64,000 nucleotides of DNA from Pristionchus mayeri (GCA_036245805.1 BTRK01000005.1:24404984-24468983), one strand, 5' to 3'. Counted from the stretch's first letter, positions 46,766 through 61,740 are shown. The notes: a model not told the origin generated them from the letters alone. Numbers and translations: made by a program.

Positions 46766-48070
46766 ACGTGATCCCGGTAGATATTTTCCGTTTACATCAA
46801 AACGCTGATTTTGCCACGTTTCTTTGTTTCAATAATTACTAAACGAATTATAATTAATTGTTTTTACAATTAAACGCGAAAATAAATTACTAATTAGCTT
46901 AAATTATAGGTTTCAAAAATCACAAAATGGCAATTTTTAAAAATTATTTTTAAATTTTGCGGTGTTTCTTTTAGGAACCGCGGAGGGGTGTTAAAAAATT
47001 AGTTCTATATCAATTCCGCAATTCTTATCTTATGAAATCGAGGGTGCTGAATCGATTATGAACAACAATAGTTATTGAAAAAAATTATAGCACTAATAAA
47101 TATACCTTTAAAAAATACACATTTTACCAGAAATCGACCGTAATTTTTTGGTATTGTTGGGACGAATTTGTTACTTCTGAGACAAGGTTATTTTCAAAAA
47201 TAAATTGATGCATTGTATGATTTTTTAAATTTTAAATTTTAACTGATACTTCTGACAACATGCGAAGAGTGTGCTCAAGGCCAATTAATCGCACTCTAAA
47301 GCTGTACAACCCGAGAATCGAGCTTTTGCTCATTTCGAACTTCGACTGCTATAAACAAGTCAGCGAACGACGGATCGTCATTTTCAGTACCTGTTTAGGG
47401 CAGAGGGGAGGTGGCTGCATGTGATTAAATGTTCAAATCAAATAGTGCACTCAGAAAAATGGAGAAAATCAAGATTAACTGAGAAAAATGACTACTGTGT
47501 CTCAGAAAGAGTCATATACCATGCTTGCGAACGAAAACCGAGCATCACTAGCGCCTCTATAGTGTGCAGGGATGGTTAGAGCAATCATCTGAATAGAGCA
47601 CTAAAATAGTGCACTCCGATTTAAAGAGAAAAATGCAAATCATTAGAAAAATGCGAAGCGCAATTTCCTTCCTACGTAATTGTATATGTTTTATACCCGC
47701 TAAATTACTTAATTCGGTTATTATTTTGTATCATCAGATGATGCTCTATCGATTGTACGCAAAAAGTAATTAATTCAAATAAATTAAACCTGAGAAAATA
47801 AATAAATAAAATGGTGGTGTGATGGTGTGTGATTTTTCCCAATGCAAAAAATGGTGAACGGCAGAAAGGACGGAGCTCCGCGGTCCCTAGTTTCTTTGTT
47901 GAATTATTAATAACTTGATATATTATTATTTATAAAATAGATACTGACCTATTTTCATAGCCGAGTGGCTAAAGCAATGGATTAGACAACCGAAGGTTGG
48001 AGGTTCGATTCCCGTCAGAGTGAAACGCGTTTGCCGTTCCCTGGAGAGGTTCAGGAAGTGACGTAGCGCA
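46766..48070 (+). repeat. Repeat unit with tRNA-like segment (second copy), split by hAT element
   Basis: Inverted relative of 2740-3280. It is interrupted at 46972-47889 by a hAT element and holds a tRNA-like segment at 47953-48024 with A box TAGCCGAGTGG and B box GGTTCGATTCC. Confidence 0.8.
46972..47889. mobile_element. hAT-type non-autonomous element, family B copy 2
   Basis: 918 bp with ends TAGGAACCGCGGAGG / CTCCGCGGTCCCTA and the exact 8-bp duplication GTTTCTTT on both sides. The empty site, with GTTTCTTT once, is present inverted at about 2985-3010. Confidence 0.95.
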
Positions 48071-48319
48071 ATATCTTAACATTTAGCGTGGCGTAGTTCC
48101 TCGCTAGTTTATTATAGAAATATCGGCACTTCATCGATATTTGGCCCTCTCCCTTCTCATTTCTCATTCCCTCCTCAACTATATTTGAAAAAATATAAAA
48201 AAATCTACAATCGCAAACATGTTTTAAAATGGCTCGTTGTTTTAGCATTTTTCAACTTTATCATTTTGCGAACGATTTGGGATATGTACCTTACAATTTT
48301 CATTATTATATTGTTCTAT

Positions 48320-49015
48320 GATCTAATCTAGGCTTTTGCCAAGCGAGAGATTTCTCGGGAGACTCTCTTTCATTCTCGGTCGAGATGACTCTCATTTCGG
48401 TCCTCTCGAGCGAGAGTTCATTTGCATCTCTCGGTCGAGAGGCAAGACTTCTCGCTCGCGAGTAGACTTTCAAAGTCAAATATTTAACAGTTATACAAAT
48501 ATTTGTTTCCCACTAAACAAATATCTGTTTACGAAACAAATATTTGATTCGTCTAATAACAAGCGAAATGATCGGTCAGCGATAGAATGACTGGGCGATC
48601 GATCGCATCGACCCGTCTCGTCTCGTTCTCAATAAGCAACAATGTAAAAACAAACAAATATTTACATGATAAACAAATATTTGGTTCGCCGGTAAGCAAA
48701 TATTTGAAATGGAAAATAAACAAATATTTGTTTATCTTTGAAAGTCTACTCGCGAGAGCGACTGCCCTCCGAGACGGAGCAAAAGATAAGAATGGCTTTT
48801 GAAACATATCTCAATTCTATCATTGGGTGGGCTAGAGATCGACCACCACAAAGGAAAATCGACGAGAGGAACGCATTTGCATCTCTCGCTAGAGCTCTCG
48901 CCGAGAGTCGACTCTCGGATAAATTAATTCTGATAGTCAACCGAGAGTCGAGAGGGACATTTTTGGAATGATTTTGCCGAGAGAGTCTCACCTCTCGTTT
49001 AGCAAAGCCTAATCT
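48320..49015. mobile_element. Foldback with seven ACAAATATTTG palindromes
   Basis: The ends share AGGCTTTGC / GCAAAGCCT and GAGAGTCTC-type words and both arms hold TCTCG-rich stretches. Between 48490 and 48735 the word AAACAAATATTTG (itself a palindrome around AATATT) occurs seven times with small changes. No protein. Confidence 0.75.
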
Positions 49016-49844
49016 GATCAGACGATATTTACAACAAAAAAAAATGGAAAAATCGATAATCGCAAATTTCCGCAAACCTTATTAAATATAGTACTGAACC
49101 TCCTGACATACGAGCGTCAAGCACTATTTACTGTTATCGTTTTAATTGTTTCTCTTTTGCAAACCGTGAACAAAAAATAATTAAGCATTGTAGAGAGAAA
49201 AATGCTATGAATGAAGGTAGAAAGTGGATTTTAGCCTATTGTTCGATTCGATTCAGTATACCTTTGGCCGAGAAAGCGTAACAACCAACTTAAAAGGGCT
49301 AGGTACACTTCGTTTTCCTCAGCGTGTAACATCCGTGTCAAAACGTTTATAAATCGTTCCGCGTGCATTTAAAAATTGATTGTACTGAATCTCGCACACC
49401 ACCATTGACTATGCTTCCTGTTCTAACGGTAATATATTTACAGGTAAAATAATTGGAAAAATTCTCATTCCCGGTATTGTAAATGCGCAGCTTTCCCTTT
49501 TCAACCGTAATCTAATGTCAAAATCCGGCTACGGCTCCCGCACATCTCTAACGGTGGAGGAACCGGAGAAATTGCCCATTGTGAAAGGCCGTGGGTGTCG
49601 TGTGTGGAATGAGGATTGTATCAAAATCTCGCTTTCAATATCTTTATTGTAAGATTCAAATGCGCAGCTTTCCCTTTTCATATCATGAATATCTTCTAAT
49701 TTTTTAACCTTACTTGACTATGATGCTTCGCTTTCAATTGTTTATGATAGATTACAACCTTCATTCAAAATCTGAAACTTTTCAAAACACGTTGAAAATG
49801 GCGCGTTTTGGATACGGCCGCAAAGCCTTTCGGAAAGCTTAAGG
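49016..49844. other. Gene-free stretch
   Basis: Two copies of a TGCGCAGCTTTCCCTTTTCA phrase (about 49485 and 49661) mark a short direct repeat. No exon is supported. Confidence 0.4.
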
Positions 49845-50010
49845 GAGGGCTGGCAGGAAAACCGCTCGCAATGAGGATGAGAGGGCAGCCTCTCGTTTAG
49901 TTGTGCTCTCTCATCCGTTGCCTGTGCGGCAGGGTCAACTTTGAATGTATTAAAAGATCCTTAACTCGATTTCCGAATAGAGATTTCTAAACGGGAATTT
50001 CGAAATTGTG
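49845..50010. repeat. Inverted copy of 16225-16390
   Basis: Shares GGCAGGAAAACCGCTC and CGAATAGAGATTTCTAAAC with the VPS72-intron repeat. Confidence 0.8.
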
Positions 50011-50091
50011 CTCAGGATTGTATCAAAAATAAGTCAGTTCGTGATAAAGTTTCAGGCTACCGTAACCTGTCATGACAGAGTCGCAAATCCG

Positions 50092-50146
50092 CACGGCCCC
50101 CGGAGAAAGTTTTCCAAAGTCCTATGTCGATGCTCCGGGGGCCGTG
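50092..50146. repeat. GC-rich hairpin of the CCGGGGGCCGTG family
   Basis: CACGGCCCCCGGA and its exact complement enclose 29 bases containing CCTATGTCGATG. Confidence 0.9.
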
Positions 50147-50218
50147 AATCCGTGAATATTGATGGATTTTTGAATCGTATGAGATTTGATTACTTCCTTG
50201 TAGTATCTAACTAGCACG

Positions 50219-52210
50219 TGAGAGGAATCACGAGAGAATCGACCACGCAGCGGCGGTAGGAATCAAGTTAGTCCTATCCTGAAACAAATTTGGTGACAAG
50301 TGCTTCAAATGATGCTCTTTCAAACTGCGTGGTCAGAATTTTGATATCTATCGTCATCGTCGAGATTCAGAAGGCCAAACTTGGTGCTATCACTTTTCGA
50401 CAGTCAAATCGGGCTCACTTAACTGATCATAACTTCTTTCAAAATAAACCTAGAAGGCCTTTCTTTGCTTAGAAAGAAAGCTGCCATCATGCGCTACAAT
50501 TTGTTGCCAAGGCCATCATTCCTGGCCCTCATCCCGGTTTGGGGTGGTCGGGTGAACCAAAAGTGTGGTAACTTTTGAAATCGGAAATTAGTTTTGAGTT
50601 ATCATGCTTAAGTTGTAGTACGTATATGTGTCTTACTTTACGCCAAAAATTGTGGAAATCGAGAGATGGATAAAAAAGGCGCTCACTTTTGTGCGGCGAG
50701 TTGGCAATGAGTTCCGGACAAGAGTACCTCCGTACCTTCAATTGTCCTCATTTAGGCTCAAAATCGTTCAAAAACATCTAAAACAACATTATAAGTTATT
50801 TCCCCCATGCTACAGCACTTCCATTGATCATAACAGGTCACCTGACCGGAAATTTGAAAATCGAAATTTCGACCAATTTCATCTTTCGGGATGGGCCCAA
50901 ATGCACTAAATGGGTTTCAAATACTGTACAGAGATCCCTCGAGGCAGCTCAAAGAAAAGGCGCACCTTTGAACATGCAATTTCACACTTGGTATCCATCG
51001 AAAGGCGCAAAACTGCACTTCAGATCAAAATTGGCAAAATTACCTGAACTATGGCTAGAAATGTAGAGAATGATGAGCTGAACATTTTATCTGTTGAAAA
51101 TTAGTTTCAATCTTTTCGTTGAAGCGCGCTACGGATCCTGGAAGTAGGCAAAAAACGGCAGGAAACGCGCCCGGGAGAGCGCTAAATAGAGGGAGGGAGA
51201 GGGAGGTCAGACGGCGAGAGCGGCAGACGGTTAGAGCGCGCGCTCTCGGAGGATTCTTGCCCGTTTCCGCCCAACTTCTAAGCGTTGTAGCGCGCTTCAA
51301 CGAAAAGATTGAAACTAATTTTCAACCGATAAAATGTTCAGCTCATCATTCTCTACATTTCTAGCTATAGTTCAGGTAATTTTGCCTATTTTGACCTGAA
51401 GTGCAGTTCTGCGCCTTTCGTTGGGTTCCAAGTGTGAAATCGCATGTTCAAAGGTGCGCCTTTTCTTTGAGCTGCCTCGAGGAATGTATGTACATTATTT
51501 GAAACCCATTTAGTGCATTTGGGCCCATCCCAAAAGATGAAATTGGTCGAAATTTCGATTTTCAAATTTCCGGTCAGGTGACCTGTTATGATCAATGGAA
51601 GTGCTGTAGCATGGGGGAAATAACTTATAATGTTGTTTTAGATGTTTTTGAACGATTTTGAGCCTAAATGAGGACAATTGAAGGTACGGAGGTACTCTTG
51701 TCCGGAACTCATTGCCAACTCGCCGCACAAAAGTGAGCGCCTTTTTAATCCATCTCTCGATTTCCACAATTTTTGGCGTAAAGTAAGACACATATACGTA
51801 CTACAACTTAAGCATGATAACTCAAAACTAATTTCCGATTTCAAAAGTTACCACACTTTTGGTTCACCCGACCACCCCAAACCGGGATGAGGGCCAGGAA
51901 TGATGGCCTTGGCATCAAATTGTAGCGCATGATGGCAGCTTTCTTTCTAAGCAAAGATAGGCCTTCTAGCTTTATTTTGAAAGAAGTTATGATCAGTTAA
52001 GTGAGCCCGATTTGACTGTCGAAAAGTGATAGCACCAAGTTTGGCCTTCTGAATCTCGACGATGACGATAGATATCAAAATTCTGACGACGCAGTTTGAA
52101 AGAGCATCATTTGAAGCACTTGTCACCAAATTTGTTTCAGGATAGGACTAACTTGATTCCTACCGCCGCTCACCCACCTCAAATGGTCGATTCTCTCGCG
52201 ATTCCTCTCA
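50219..52210. mobile_element. 2-kb foldback with arms of about 915 bp
   Basis: TGAGAGGAATCACGAGAGAA starts the left arm (50219-51133) and its near-complement ends the right arm (51287-52210); the loop is about 150 bases. The arms differ at only a few positions. Frames on both strands are mirror images of each other, so they carry no independent coding evidence. Confidence 0.9.
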
Positions 52211-52211
52211 T

Positions 52212-52497
52212 ATCAGAGAAACACTGAAATCATTCGCTAGTGCTGAAATCGACGAGAGGTGTGAAACTTATGCAATGGTGTATTTTCTCAATTGACTGAA
52301 ATATTTGCCCAGATAGTTTTCCATGAATTTTCATAAATATCGACACAACCTGATCCGATAATACGATTTTAACTCATCTGAAATGACAGTGGGGAATTAG
52401 TGCAATTGGGAAAATGCACCATAACACAAGTGTCACACCTCTCTTCGATTTCAGCACTTTAGCGAATGATTTCAATGTTTCTCTGATATGTGCAAGT
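52212..52497. repeat. Inverted repeat, about 100-bp arms
   Basis: GAGAAACACTGAAATCATTC and its complement bound a short foldback directly abutting the 2-kb one. Confidence 0.85.
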
Positions 52498-52638
52498 TAG
52501 ATACTGAGTACTACATGTGCGCACATTTTGGAGGAATTTCATTTTTTGCTAATGCCAAGGGTTCTTCACAGATATGTTCAGTTAGTCAAAAAGTCTGTTA
52601 AATGTTATATTGCACAAAACTAGAGCCTAACGGTGAAA

Positions 52639-53415
52639 ATGGGGTCTCATGCACCCTTATATAAATGCACTGTTCAGGTGACCGAAGCGGACTGCACGCC
52701 AAAGGAAGAAGAGGGAATAACAGAAGGGCATGAACACATTCACGCCGCCCCTACCATTCATAGGATATTAAGGTAAAGTGATTTGTAAAACAAAAGAAAT
52801 GGGTGATGTTTGAGAGACAAGATGGACAAGGAGATTGGAGAAGAATCTTTGAATGTGTATGAGTTGAAGGAAGAGGCACTTCAATGTCATTCTCGCTCAA
52901 TTCTTTTGTCTGCTAGCCAAAATTCGTTCGTTAAATCAGGTACTCTTTTTCCGGATCGTAGCTTTGTAAAAAGCTTAAGATTTTGAGAGAAAATCGGAAT
53001 TGCTAATGCAGAGAAGGGGAGAGAGAAGAAGAGCATCGGAGATAAAGATGTCCAGAGGCTAAATGGAAAGGAAGATGAAGATGAGGAAGACGAAGAGAGT
53101 CGAGCCAGGCAAGAAGAGTGCAATTAGTGACATAAGCAAGAATCATTCTCATTTTGAAGTTATGCCAACATGGATAGATTCATCCTCGAAGAGACAGTTG
53201 TAAATCTGGAAATGATGTTGAGAAGGAGTGAAAGAGACCGATCCAAAATGCAGAAAAGAGCGGTGGAGATGGAGGTGAGAAAGTGGGAGGGAAGTGGGGG
53301 GAGATAATTGTATACTCAGCAAGACATTGAATCCCTTCGATTCGAATTAGAGTGGAAGGATAGAAGGATTGGCGAGCTGGAGAAACTCCTGCGTGTTCAA
53401 TCGAGTGCACAGTGA
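52639..53415 (+). CDS. Small coiled-coil protein, five exons, family unknown
   Basis: Exons 52639-52772, 52815-52939, 52988-53117, 53160-53274 and 53320-53415 join in phase to 199 residues; the introns are 42, 48, 42 and 45 nt. An in-frame stop precedes the chosen ATG. The product starts MGSHAPLYKCTVQVTEADCT and has a charged linker with an acidic run (EDEDEEDEES). It ends in a coiled coil of about 65 residues with heptad-like leucines (FILEETVVNLEMMLRRSER, then DIESLRFELEWKDRRIGELE and KLLRVQSSAQ-stop). Every splice join preserves frame, so the model is well supported although no single frame exceeds about 50 codons. It converges on mec-8 with 322 bases between the stops. Related coiled coils occur in many dimerisation domains; I do not recognise an orthologue. 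Confidence 0.72.
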
Positions 53416-53737
53416 AGAATGAATGCATATATGCTGTGTTGTGTTCGTGTATTTTACTGTGCATGAGACGAGAGATGCAAATGCATAAATCTGTATTTCT
53501 TGCAAGGACACGAAGCATGTGAGGGTCTAAGTGGATAAGCTAATACATGGAATGACTGGTGGAAAGGAGAGGGATCAACAACACTAAACCAAGTAGATAT
53601 GGGTGATGGAGCATACGGGAATGTTTAGAGTGAGAAGGGTCACGCGTCACTCAAGGATCGATCATTACACTATAACCTGCTTATGAATCACAAAGTTGGT
53701 GCAAGGGGGATGTGTGAGGTACTCGAGAGAGGAGCAG

Positions 53738-54643
53738 CTATCCATTCACATCCGCCATCTTATTACGTGCATACTCAATGCGAAGCCCTCCCCTATCAGC
53801 AGAGGAAACTTGAATACCTTGAAGAGCGAGCATGGCGGACGAGGCTTGTCGCACGTCCATATACTCGACGAATGCCACTGAAGTGCCTCCCTTCGAATGG
53901 AGTCGCAGTCGACAGAAGCCAGGGAATGTCTTGAAGACTGCTCGTAATTCCTCTTCACTAACCGAAGATCCCAGATTGGCGACAAAGAGAGTGGAGCAGG
54001 CTGGGGATTGAGCTGCGACTGCTGCCAATGCTGCATGTTGCTGCACTGCTGCCAAGAGGGAAGGCTGCTGCAGATGATGCATGGGGAGGATAGGTTGAGA
54101 GAGATGGGCTAGATGGGGAATACCCGACAATTGGGAGAGGGTCAGCAGTTGCTGATCGGAGATCATGGATGGGAGAGAGTGGTGATGGGGGTCGGCCTGC
54201 TGCAGGAGCACTTCAGTCTGGAAAGGCACGCCAAACTGGGCAGTGGCAGGGGCGAGGGGAGTGGGAGTGGTGGGGGGTGGCGACTGCTTTGGACGAGACA
54301 CCTTTGTGTTCGATTTTGCCAGCTCTAGTCGAATAGTCTGGGCACAATCGGGATCGAATCGAACTCCTTGAAGAGCTTTCCGTGCTTCATCCGCATCACT
54401 TCGAGTCATAAAGGTAACGAAACCGACGGGAGAAGTCAACTTGCCGTTCTTCGTCGTCATCTTGAGTAATGAACTCTCATATCCTCGGTAAGCACGGAAG
54501 AGTAGGTAGAGTTCACGTGGTTTCGCGTCCATTGGAAGACCGGAGACGAATAGGGTGCGGACACTTCCAGAGGAAGAAGCAGTGCCAACACTATCCAGAG
54601 ACTCCATTGACACGCATGTTGATAACTTTGAGTCGTCGCCCAT
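53738..54643 (-). CDS. mec-8: MEC-8/RBPMS-type RNA-binding splicing factor, intronless
   Basis: MEC-8 is a nuclear RNA-binding protein that controls alternative splicing (known targets in C. elegans include unc-52 and mec-2). One uninterrupted 301-residue frame holds two RRMs. RRM1 (about 28-112) has RNP2 LFVSGL at 31-36, the family motif [10 protein letters not shown] and RNP1 SPVGFVTF at 71-78, followed by [21 protein letters not shown] linker rich in Pro, Gln, His and Leu spans about 113-215. RRM2 (about 217-294) has RNP2 LFVANL and RNP1 TSVAFVEY and ends [11 protein letters not shown]. Length matches the C. elegans protein (about 312). Start ATG at 54643 is followed by a typical variable Ser-rich head. 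The absence of introns is odd beside its exon-rich neighbours. Upstream (54690-54720) the word CGCGTCGCGT occurs twice. Confidence 0.94.
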   Translation of the reverse strand: MGDDSKLSTCVSMESLDSVGTASSSGSVRTLFVSGLPMDAKPRELYLLFRAYRGYESSLLKMTTKNGKLTSPVGFVTFMTRSDADEARKALQGVRFDPDCAQTIRLELAKSNTKVSRPKQSPPPTTPTPLAPATAQFGVPFQTEVLLQQADPHHHSLPSMISDQQLLTLSQLSGIPHLAHLSQPILPMHHLQQPSLLAAVQQHAALAAVAAQSPACSTLFVANLGSSVSEEELRAVFKTFPGFCRLRLHSKGGTSVAFVEYMDVRQASSAMLALQGIQVSSADRGGLRIEYARNKMADVNG

Positions 54644-55749
54644 TACTCACTACTAACAATAAGGAAGACTAACTCGAATTGGTGCGAACCGCGTCGCGTC
54701 AAGCGTCCAACGCGTCGCGTACCGTAGTTCCCGCCCTTCACCTGGCGACGGAGAGAGAGATGGTCAGAGACAAGGTAAGCGCAAGAGAGTGCACAGTGGA
54801 GAAAGGAGCGAAAGATGGTATGAATGGTGAGTATGATGTGTAGGAGTGAGGGATGATGGAGCACTCCCACGGGGTCAAGGTCGTCTACACAGTAAAAGAA
54901 CCCATGGATACATGGATATGTCAAATGCACTTAGCCACATATTAACGTAAAACAAATTCTCCTTGTATGTCCTAAAATGCTATTTCTGACAGATTGACAT
55001 GATTCAATGCTCTTCGTGAGCAACGCGAAGAGTTTCGACAAGTGGTCAAACGATATGTCACGGGTGAACGATAACGAATAAACACGTGTATATGGCATTT
55101 TTATAATGTCAAAACATGTTTGCTATCATGAGGAATCGAACCCTCGACGTTTCTAGAACGTAACGTTTTACACACTCTGCGCGCCTCGTCACAGGGCGTT
55201 TTACGAGAAATTTTGCTGTTTTTGGCTTGAAAACCATACAAGACCAAATGGCAAAAATCTGAAAAACATCATGGCGATGCAGAATTAAATTCTCTAAACT
55301 GTGCAAAAATTTGGAATGTTTATGTTTCGAACTAAGAAAGTTATTCAACAAAAACTGCTCAGCCCTACTATTTTAATCTACCTAAAAATGGCTCATGCAC
55401 GTCATAACTGATCCCTATTGATGCCTGCATGCGAAATTTCATGGTAATTGAAGCACTTTTAAGGTATTTTCTGAGGGTGCTGCAGTCGTAGATCGAAAAA
55501 GGCAGCCGCTCGACCCGGAATCGGATTCAAGACCATATATTACCCCTGAACTGCCAAAAACGCAAAATCGAATTTTAGGAATGTACCAGGGTTGTCCTGG
55601 TTCTCTCGTGAGAGGCGTGCTATGATGATTTTGAGCCGAATTATAGCGATTCCAAGGAAAGATCAAAGATCATATTTTGTAATCACCAAGGGCAGTCATA
55701 TGGTCAACGTCTTAGGTACATATTTTGAAGCGAATTAGAGCGATTGGAA
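54644..55749. other. mec-8 upstream region and repeat fragments
   Basis: The first 300 bases are the presumed mec-8 promoter. A minus-strand tRNA-like segment with a perfect GGTTCGATTCC B box lies at about 55120-55195. Near 55600-55625 there is a CTCTCGTGAGAGGCGTG foldback terminus. No gene is supported. Confidence 0.5.
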
Positions 55750-57070
55750 AAAAAAGCGTGCACAGCCCCCGGAAGATCGACATAGACCTTATCACGGTCC
55801 CTTGTCCGTCGACATTTGAAAAATCGGACCGCCTAACTCCGCCCACATGACCCTGTTCTTCAATTCTCTATTTAGCAGTGAATTGCAAACTGAAATTTGG
55901 CAAAAGACGCAGAGGAGAGGTATAAATACTGTAAAATTTGAAGCTTAAATGACCCGGAATTTTCTGATTTCCAGAGGCAGGGTCAATTTAGGCACGTTTG
56001 AACGATTTCCGTTCGAGAAAAATTAGGCGGATTAGGTTTTCTAATGTCGACGAATAAGGGGCCGTGCCTTATGAAACTGTGTCGCGCTGTAAAATTATGC
56101 TTAACTAGACATAGAAATGATTGTATCAGTTCAGCAATAATCAACAAAAAGTTTGACCAAGCACTGCCTGGCATTAGCGGTTACGTTAAAAGTTGACCAA
56201 ATAAATCTTCAATTTAATTAAGTTTAAAAATTACGAAAAACTGCCAACGCGGACTGAAATTAATGTTTGAACTAAAAAAATACGGTTACGTCAGGCAAAT
56301 TTGACGTGATTCAGGCACATACTTGACGAATCAGGCGATTCTGACTGTATAATATTTGAACAAGCGCGTGATTTGCCTGATTCCCCCTCATGGGGGTGAC
56401 ACAATTTCAAAAGGTCTATGTCGATCTTCCGTGCTAGCGTGACAGACAGACAAACAGACAGGCAGGCAGACGTTACGATGTTTCTTTATACATGAATAGT
56501 GGATCGAAAACTAACGGCGCATTCTCTAACACGGCCCCCGGAACATAAGGAAAACGTCCGTAGGCTTCAAGGAAAAGGCGCGTGCGTTCAAAAAAAGTAC
56601 AGCCAGATGTTTATCACTTCAAGCCCGGTGCGAATGGATCTTTTGCTTCATCTTTCGAGCAAATTTCACAGCATACATTTTACAGCTCTGACAGTTTTCA
56701 GGATAGCTTCCGGACCTTTTTCCTTTCCTAATGTCGATGCTCCGGAGCTCCTGGGGTCGTGACGCTCCCTTTCCTCTCCCCTGGCAGTTTACGACCCCTT
56801 CTGCCTCTCCACTCTTTCGCTCTTCCACTAAATATCTCTCGTCTCGTCGCCTCTCCTCCACGGCGTCACTTACTTTCAGGTAACAACTTACTGTACTTCA
56901 CAGTTGCCCAGTCGACCAGACATTTTAGGGGGGCCCCCGAAAAAAACCGGAATCGTCCTCGGAAGAAACCGCTGGAAAATCATCGCTACTGCGTTTAGCG
57001 AGTAAATTCTGCAGCATAAATTGTACAGCGCACGGACGTTTTCCAAAGCCCTATGTCGATGCTCCGGGGG
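55750..57070. repeat. CCGGGGGCCGTG / aatcaggca foldback cluster
   Basis: Same motifs as 12905-13690: CCCCCGGAAGATCGACATAG near 55765, AATCAGGC words near 56290-56350, and CTATGTCGATGCTCCGGGGG near 57050. A CAGACAGACAGA-type microsatellite lies at about 56441-56471. Confidence 0.75.
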
Positions 57071-57119
57071 CCGTGGGGGAGAGGGGAGGTTGTTACACCG
57101 TATCCTCCCGTTTTCGGTA

Positions 57120-57545
57120 CACCATTTACTTTTAATCTTAAAGTTACCCGACACCCGTAAAAATATTTGAATTTGCCTGATCACGGCAAAAGGAGTGACA
57201 GAGGCAAAAAATTTTTGCGCAAAAATAAGTGCGGGCGTAATCAAGCACGCGTGCAAATTCAAATAATTTCAAGGCTGTAAGTTAAAGTTACCCAACACCC
57301 TTGAAAATGCATTTCTATATTATTTAACAATGTAGTAGAACGGGTTCTAATCAGTTGAACTGGAATAATGAAAATAATAGAAAATCAATATTTGCAACAA
57401 CGTGGAGCCGTAAAGTTTCAGTCTGAGTTGCCTGATCACGCCCGCTCTCTCTCTTTTACACACTCTCTCACTCGTTTTGTCGTGATCAGGGTGCTCCCGC
57501 CAGTTCAAATTATTTACATGGGTGTTGGGAAACTTTAATAATTAA
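57120..57545. mobile_element. MITE pair of the ACCCAACACC family
   Basis: AAGTTACCCRACACCC ends occur at 57130 and 57285 and the complement GGTGTTGGGAAACTTT near 57525. Interior words GCCTGATCACG and CGTGATCAGG are inverted copies. The same family forms the intron at 43974-44123. It sits just upstream of the kinase gene. Confidence 0.7.
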
Positions 57546-57731
57546 TTTCTAAAATATTTCTAGATCTTGAAAATTTGGCTGTAAAAATCTAAACATAGGT
57601 TACATATATTTCATTAGTAAACATTGCGCGCGAACGAACGACACGCGGATGAAATGAATGTTGAATGGCACTCGTCTACCCCCTTTGTTTCTTTCCTCTG
57701 CTGTCGTTATCACTCGAGGTTCTTCTCAGGG

Positions 57732-60513
<2,782 letters not shown>

Positions 60514-60665
60514 GTTTCAATCCATTCATAATGTTTGCAAAAAACACGATTCTCTATAACTCGGTGCGTTGGGGTTATCGACTATGCTGTTAACCGTGGG
60601 TTTACTTATTTTTGCACTCAGTCTTTGTCGGCTCCAGAAGGCGTCAGACCGAAAATTTTCATGTA

Positions 60666-61730
60666 CAGTCGCGCCCATAAGTCAGTGAGCACTTTTGGAA
60701 TGGGTTTGAACTTTTTGCTCAGGAAATATATCATTCTGAGGCTAGGACATTATGCACCGAATTCATCGGAGATTTTTCTTTTTGATATTGGGGTATGATG
60801 CAATAGCCTAGTCATTGTGTAGTGATCACTCAATCGAAATATACTTTTTCAAAACGGCATTATTCTTACATGGATTTTTTCCTGCTGGCCAAACTTTCTG
60901 ATGTTGGAGTCATGCCCGAGGACTACCCAGAAAAAAATTTTGATGTTGCTGCTCGACCGCACATTTGCTGCATCCTTGCTGCAAAATCGAGGTCGAAAAT
61001 TCAGATCTCGGCTCCTAGTCAAGCTAGGGACTCGTAGAAAGCAAAATCTCGAAATTTGGCCTCAGGGCATGAAAAAATCACTTTTTTGCATGACCATTTT
61101 TGGCCAATCATAACTTTGCGGGAAAGGTAGGTAAAAATCTGGTTTTTGCATAGGAATGTTCAAAATGTATTGAAGATCTGATTCCCAACTTTTTAGAGCG
61201 ATTGGATATCTTTTCTGCCCGTGGCTTGTGTTTTTCGGAGGTATACTAGGGTCGGGAAACACCCTTTTACGCACTCTCGTCGTCTGTACTCTCGCCCATA
61301 GTGGTACCTACCTTTCCCGCAAAGTTATAATTGGCCAAAAAATGGTCATTCAAAAAAAGTGATTTTTTCATGCCCTGAGGCCAAATTTCGAGATTTTGCT
61401 TTCATATTCTCAGGATCAACTGGACTCATGATGGATATCATTTTGATGCGTTGTACGAGTCCCTAGCTTGACTAGGAGCCGAGATCTGAATTTTCGACCT
61501 CGATTTTGCAGCAAGGCTGCAGCAAATGTGCGGTCGCGCCGTTTTGAAAAAGTATATTTCGATTGCGTCATCACTACACAATGACTAGGCTATTGCATCA
61601 TACCCCAATATCAAAAAGAAAAATCTCCGATGAATTCGGTGCATAATGTCCTAGCCTCAGAATGATATATTTCCTGAGCAAAAAGTTCAAACCCATTCCA
61701 AAAGTGCCCACTGACTTATGGGCGCGACTG
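60666..61730. mobile_element. 1065-bp MITE with TA target duplication
   Basis: Ends CAGTCGCGCCCATAAGTCA on both sides, flanked by TA. It is the longer form of 42108-42737; its interior (for example ATTTGCTGCATCCTTGCTGC) is also found diverged at 27000-27420. It lies directly after the last visible kinase exon. Confidence 0.92.
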
Positions 61731-61740
61731 TATATCAATT

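Noticed and set aside
50628..51791. Matching 93-codon frames on the plus strand (50628-50909) and minus strand (51510-51791)
   Set aside because: They are the same sequence in the two arms of the foldback, lack splice support and match no family.
60622..60665. A possible 17th kinase exon after CTCAG at 60621 (frame with GVRPKIF)
   Set aside because: It lacks the HRDLKPEN motif in any frame and runs straight into the MITE; the phase-matching translation is not kinase-like.
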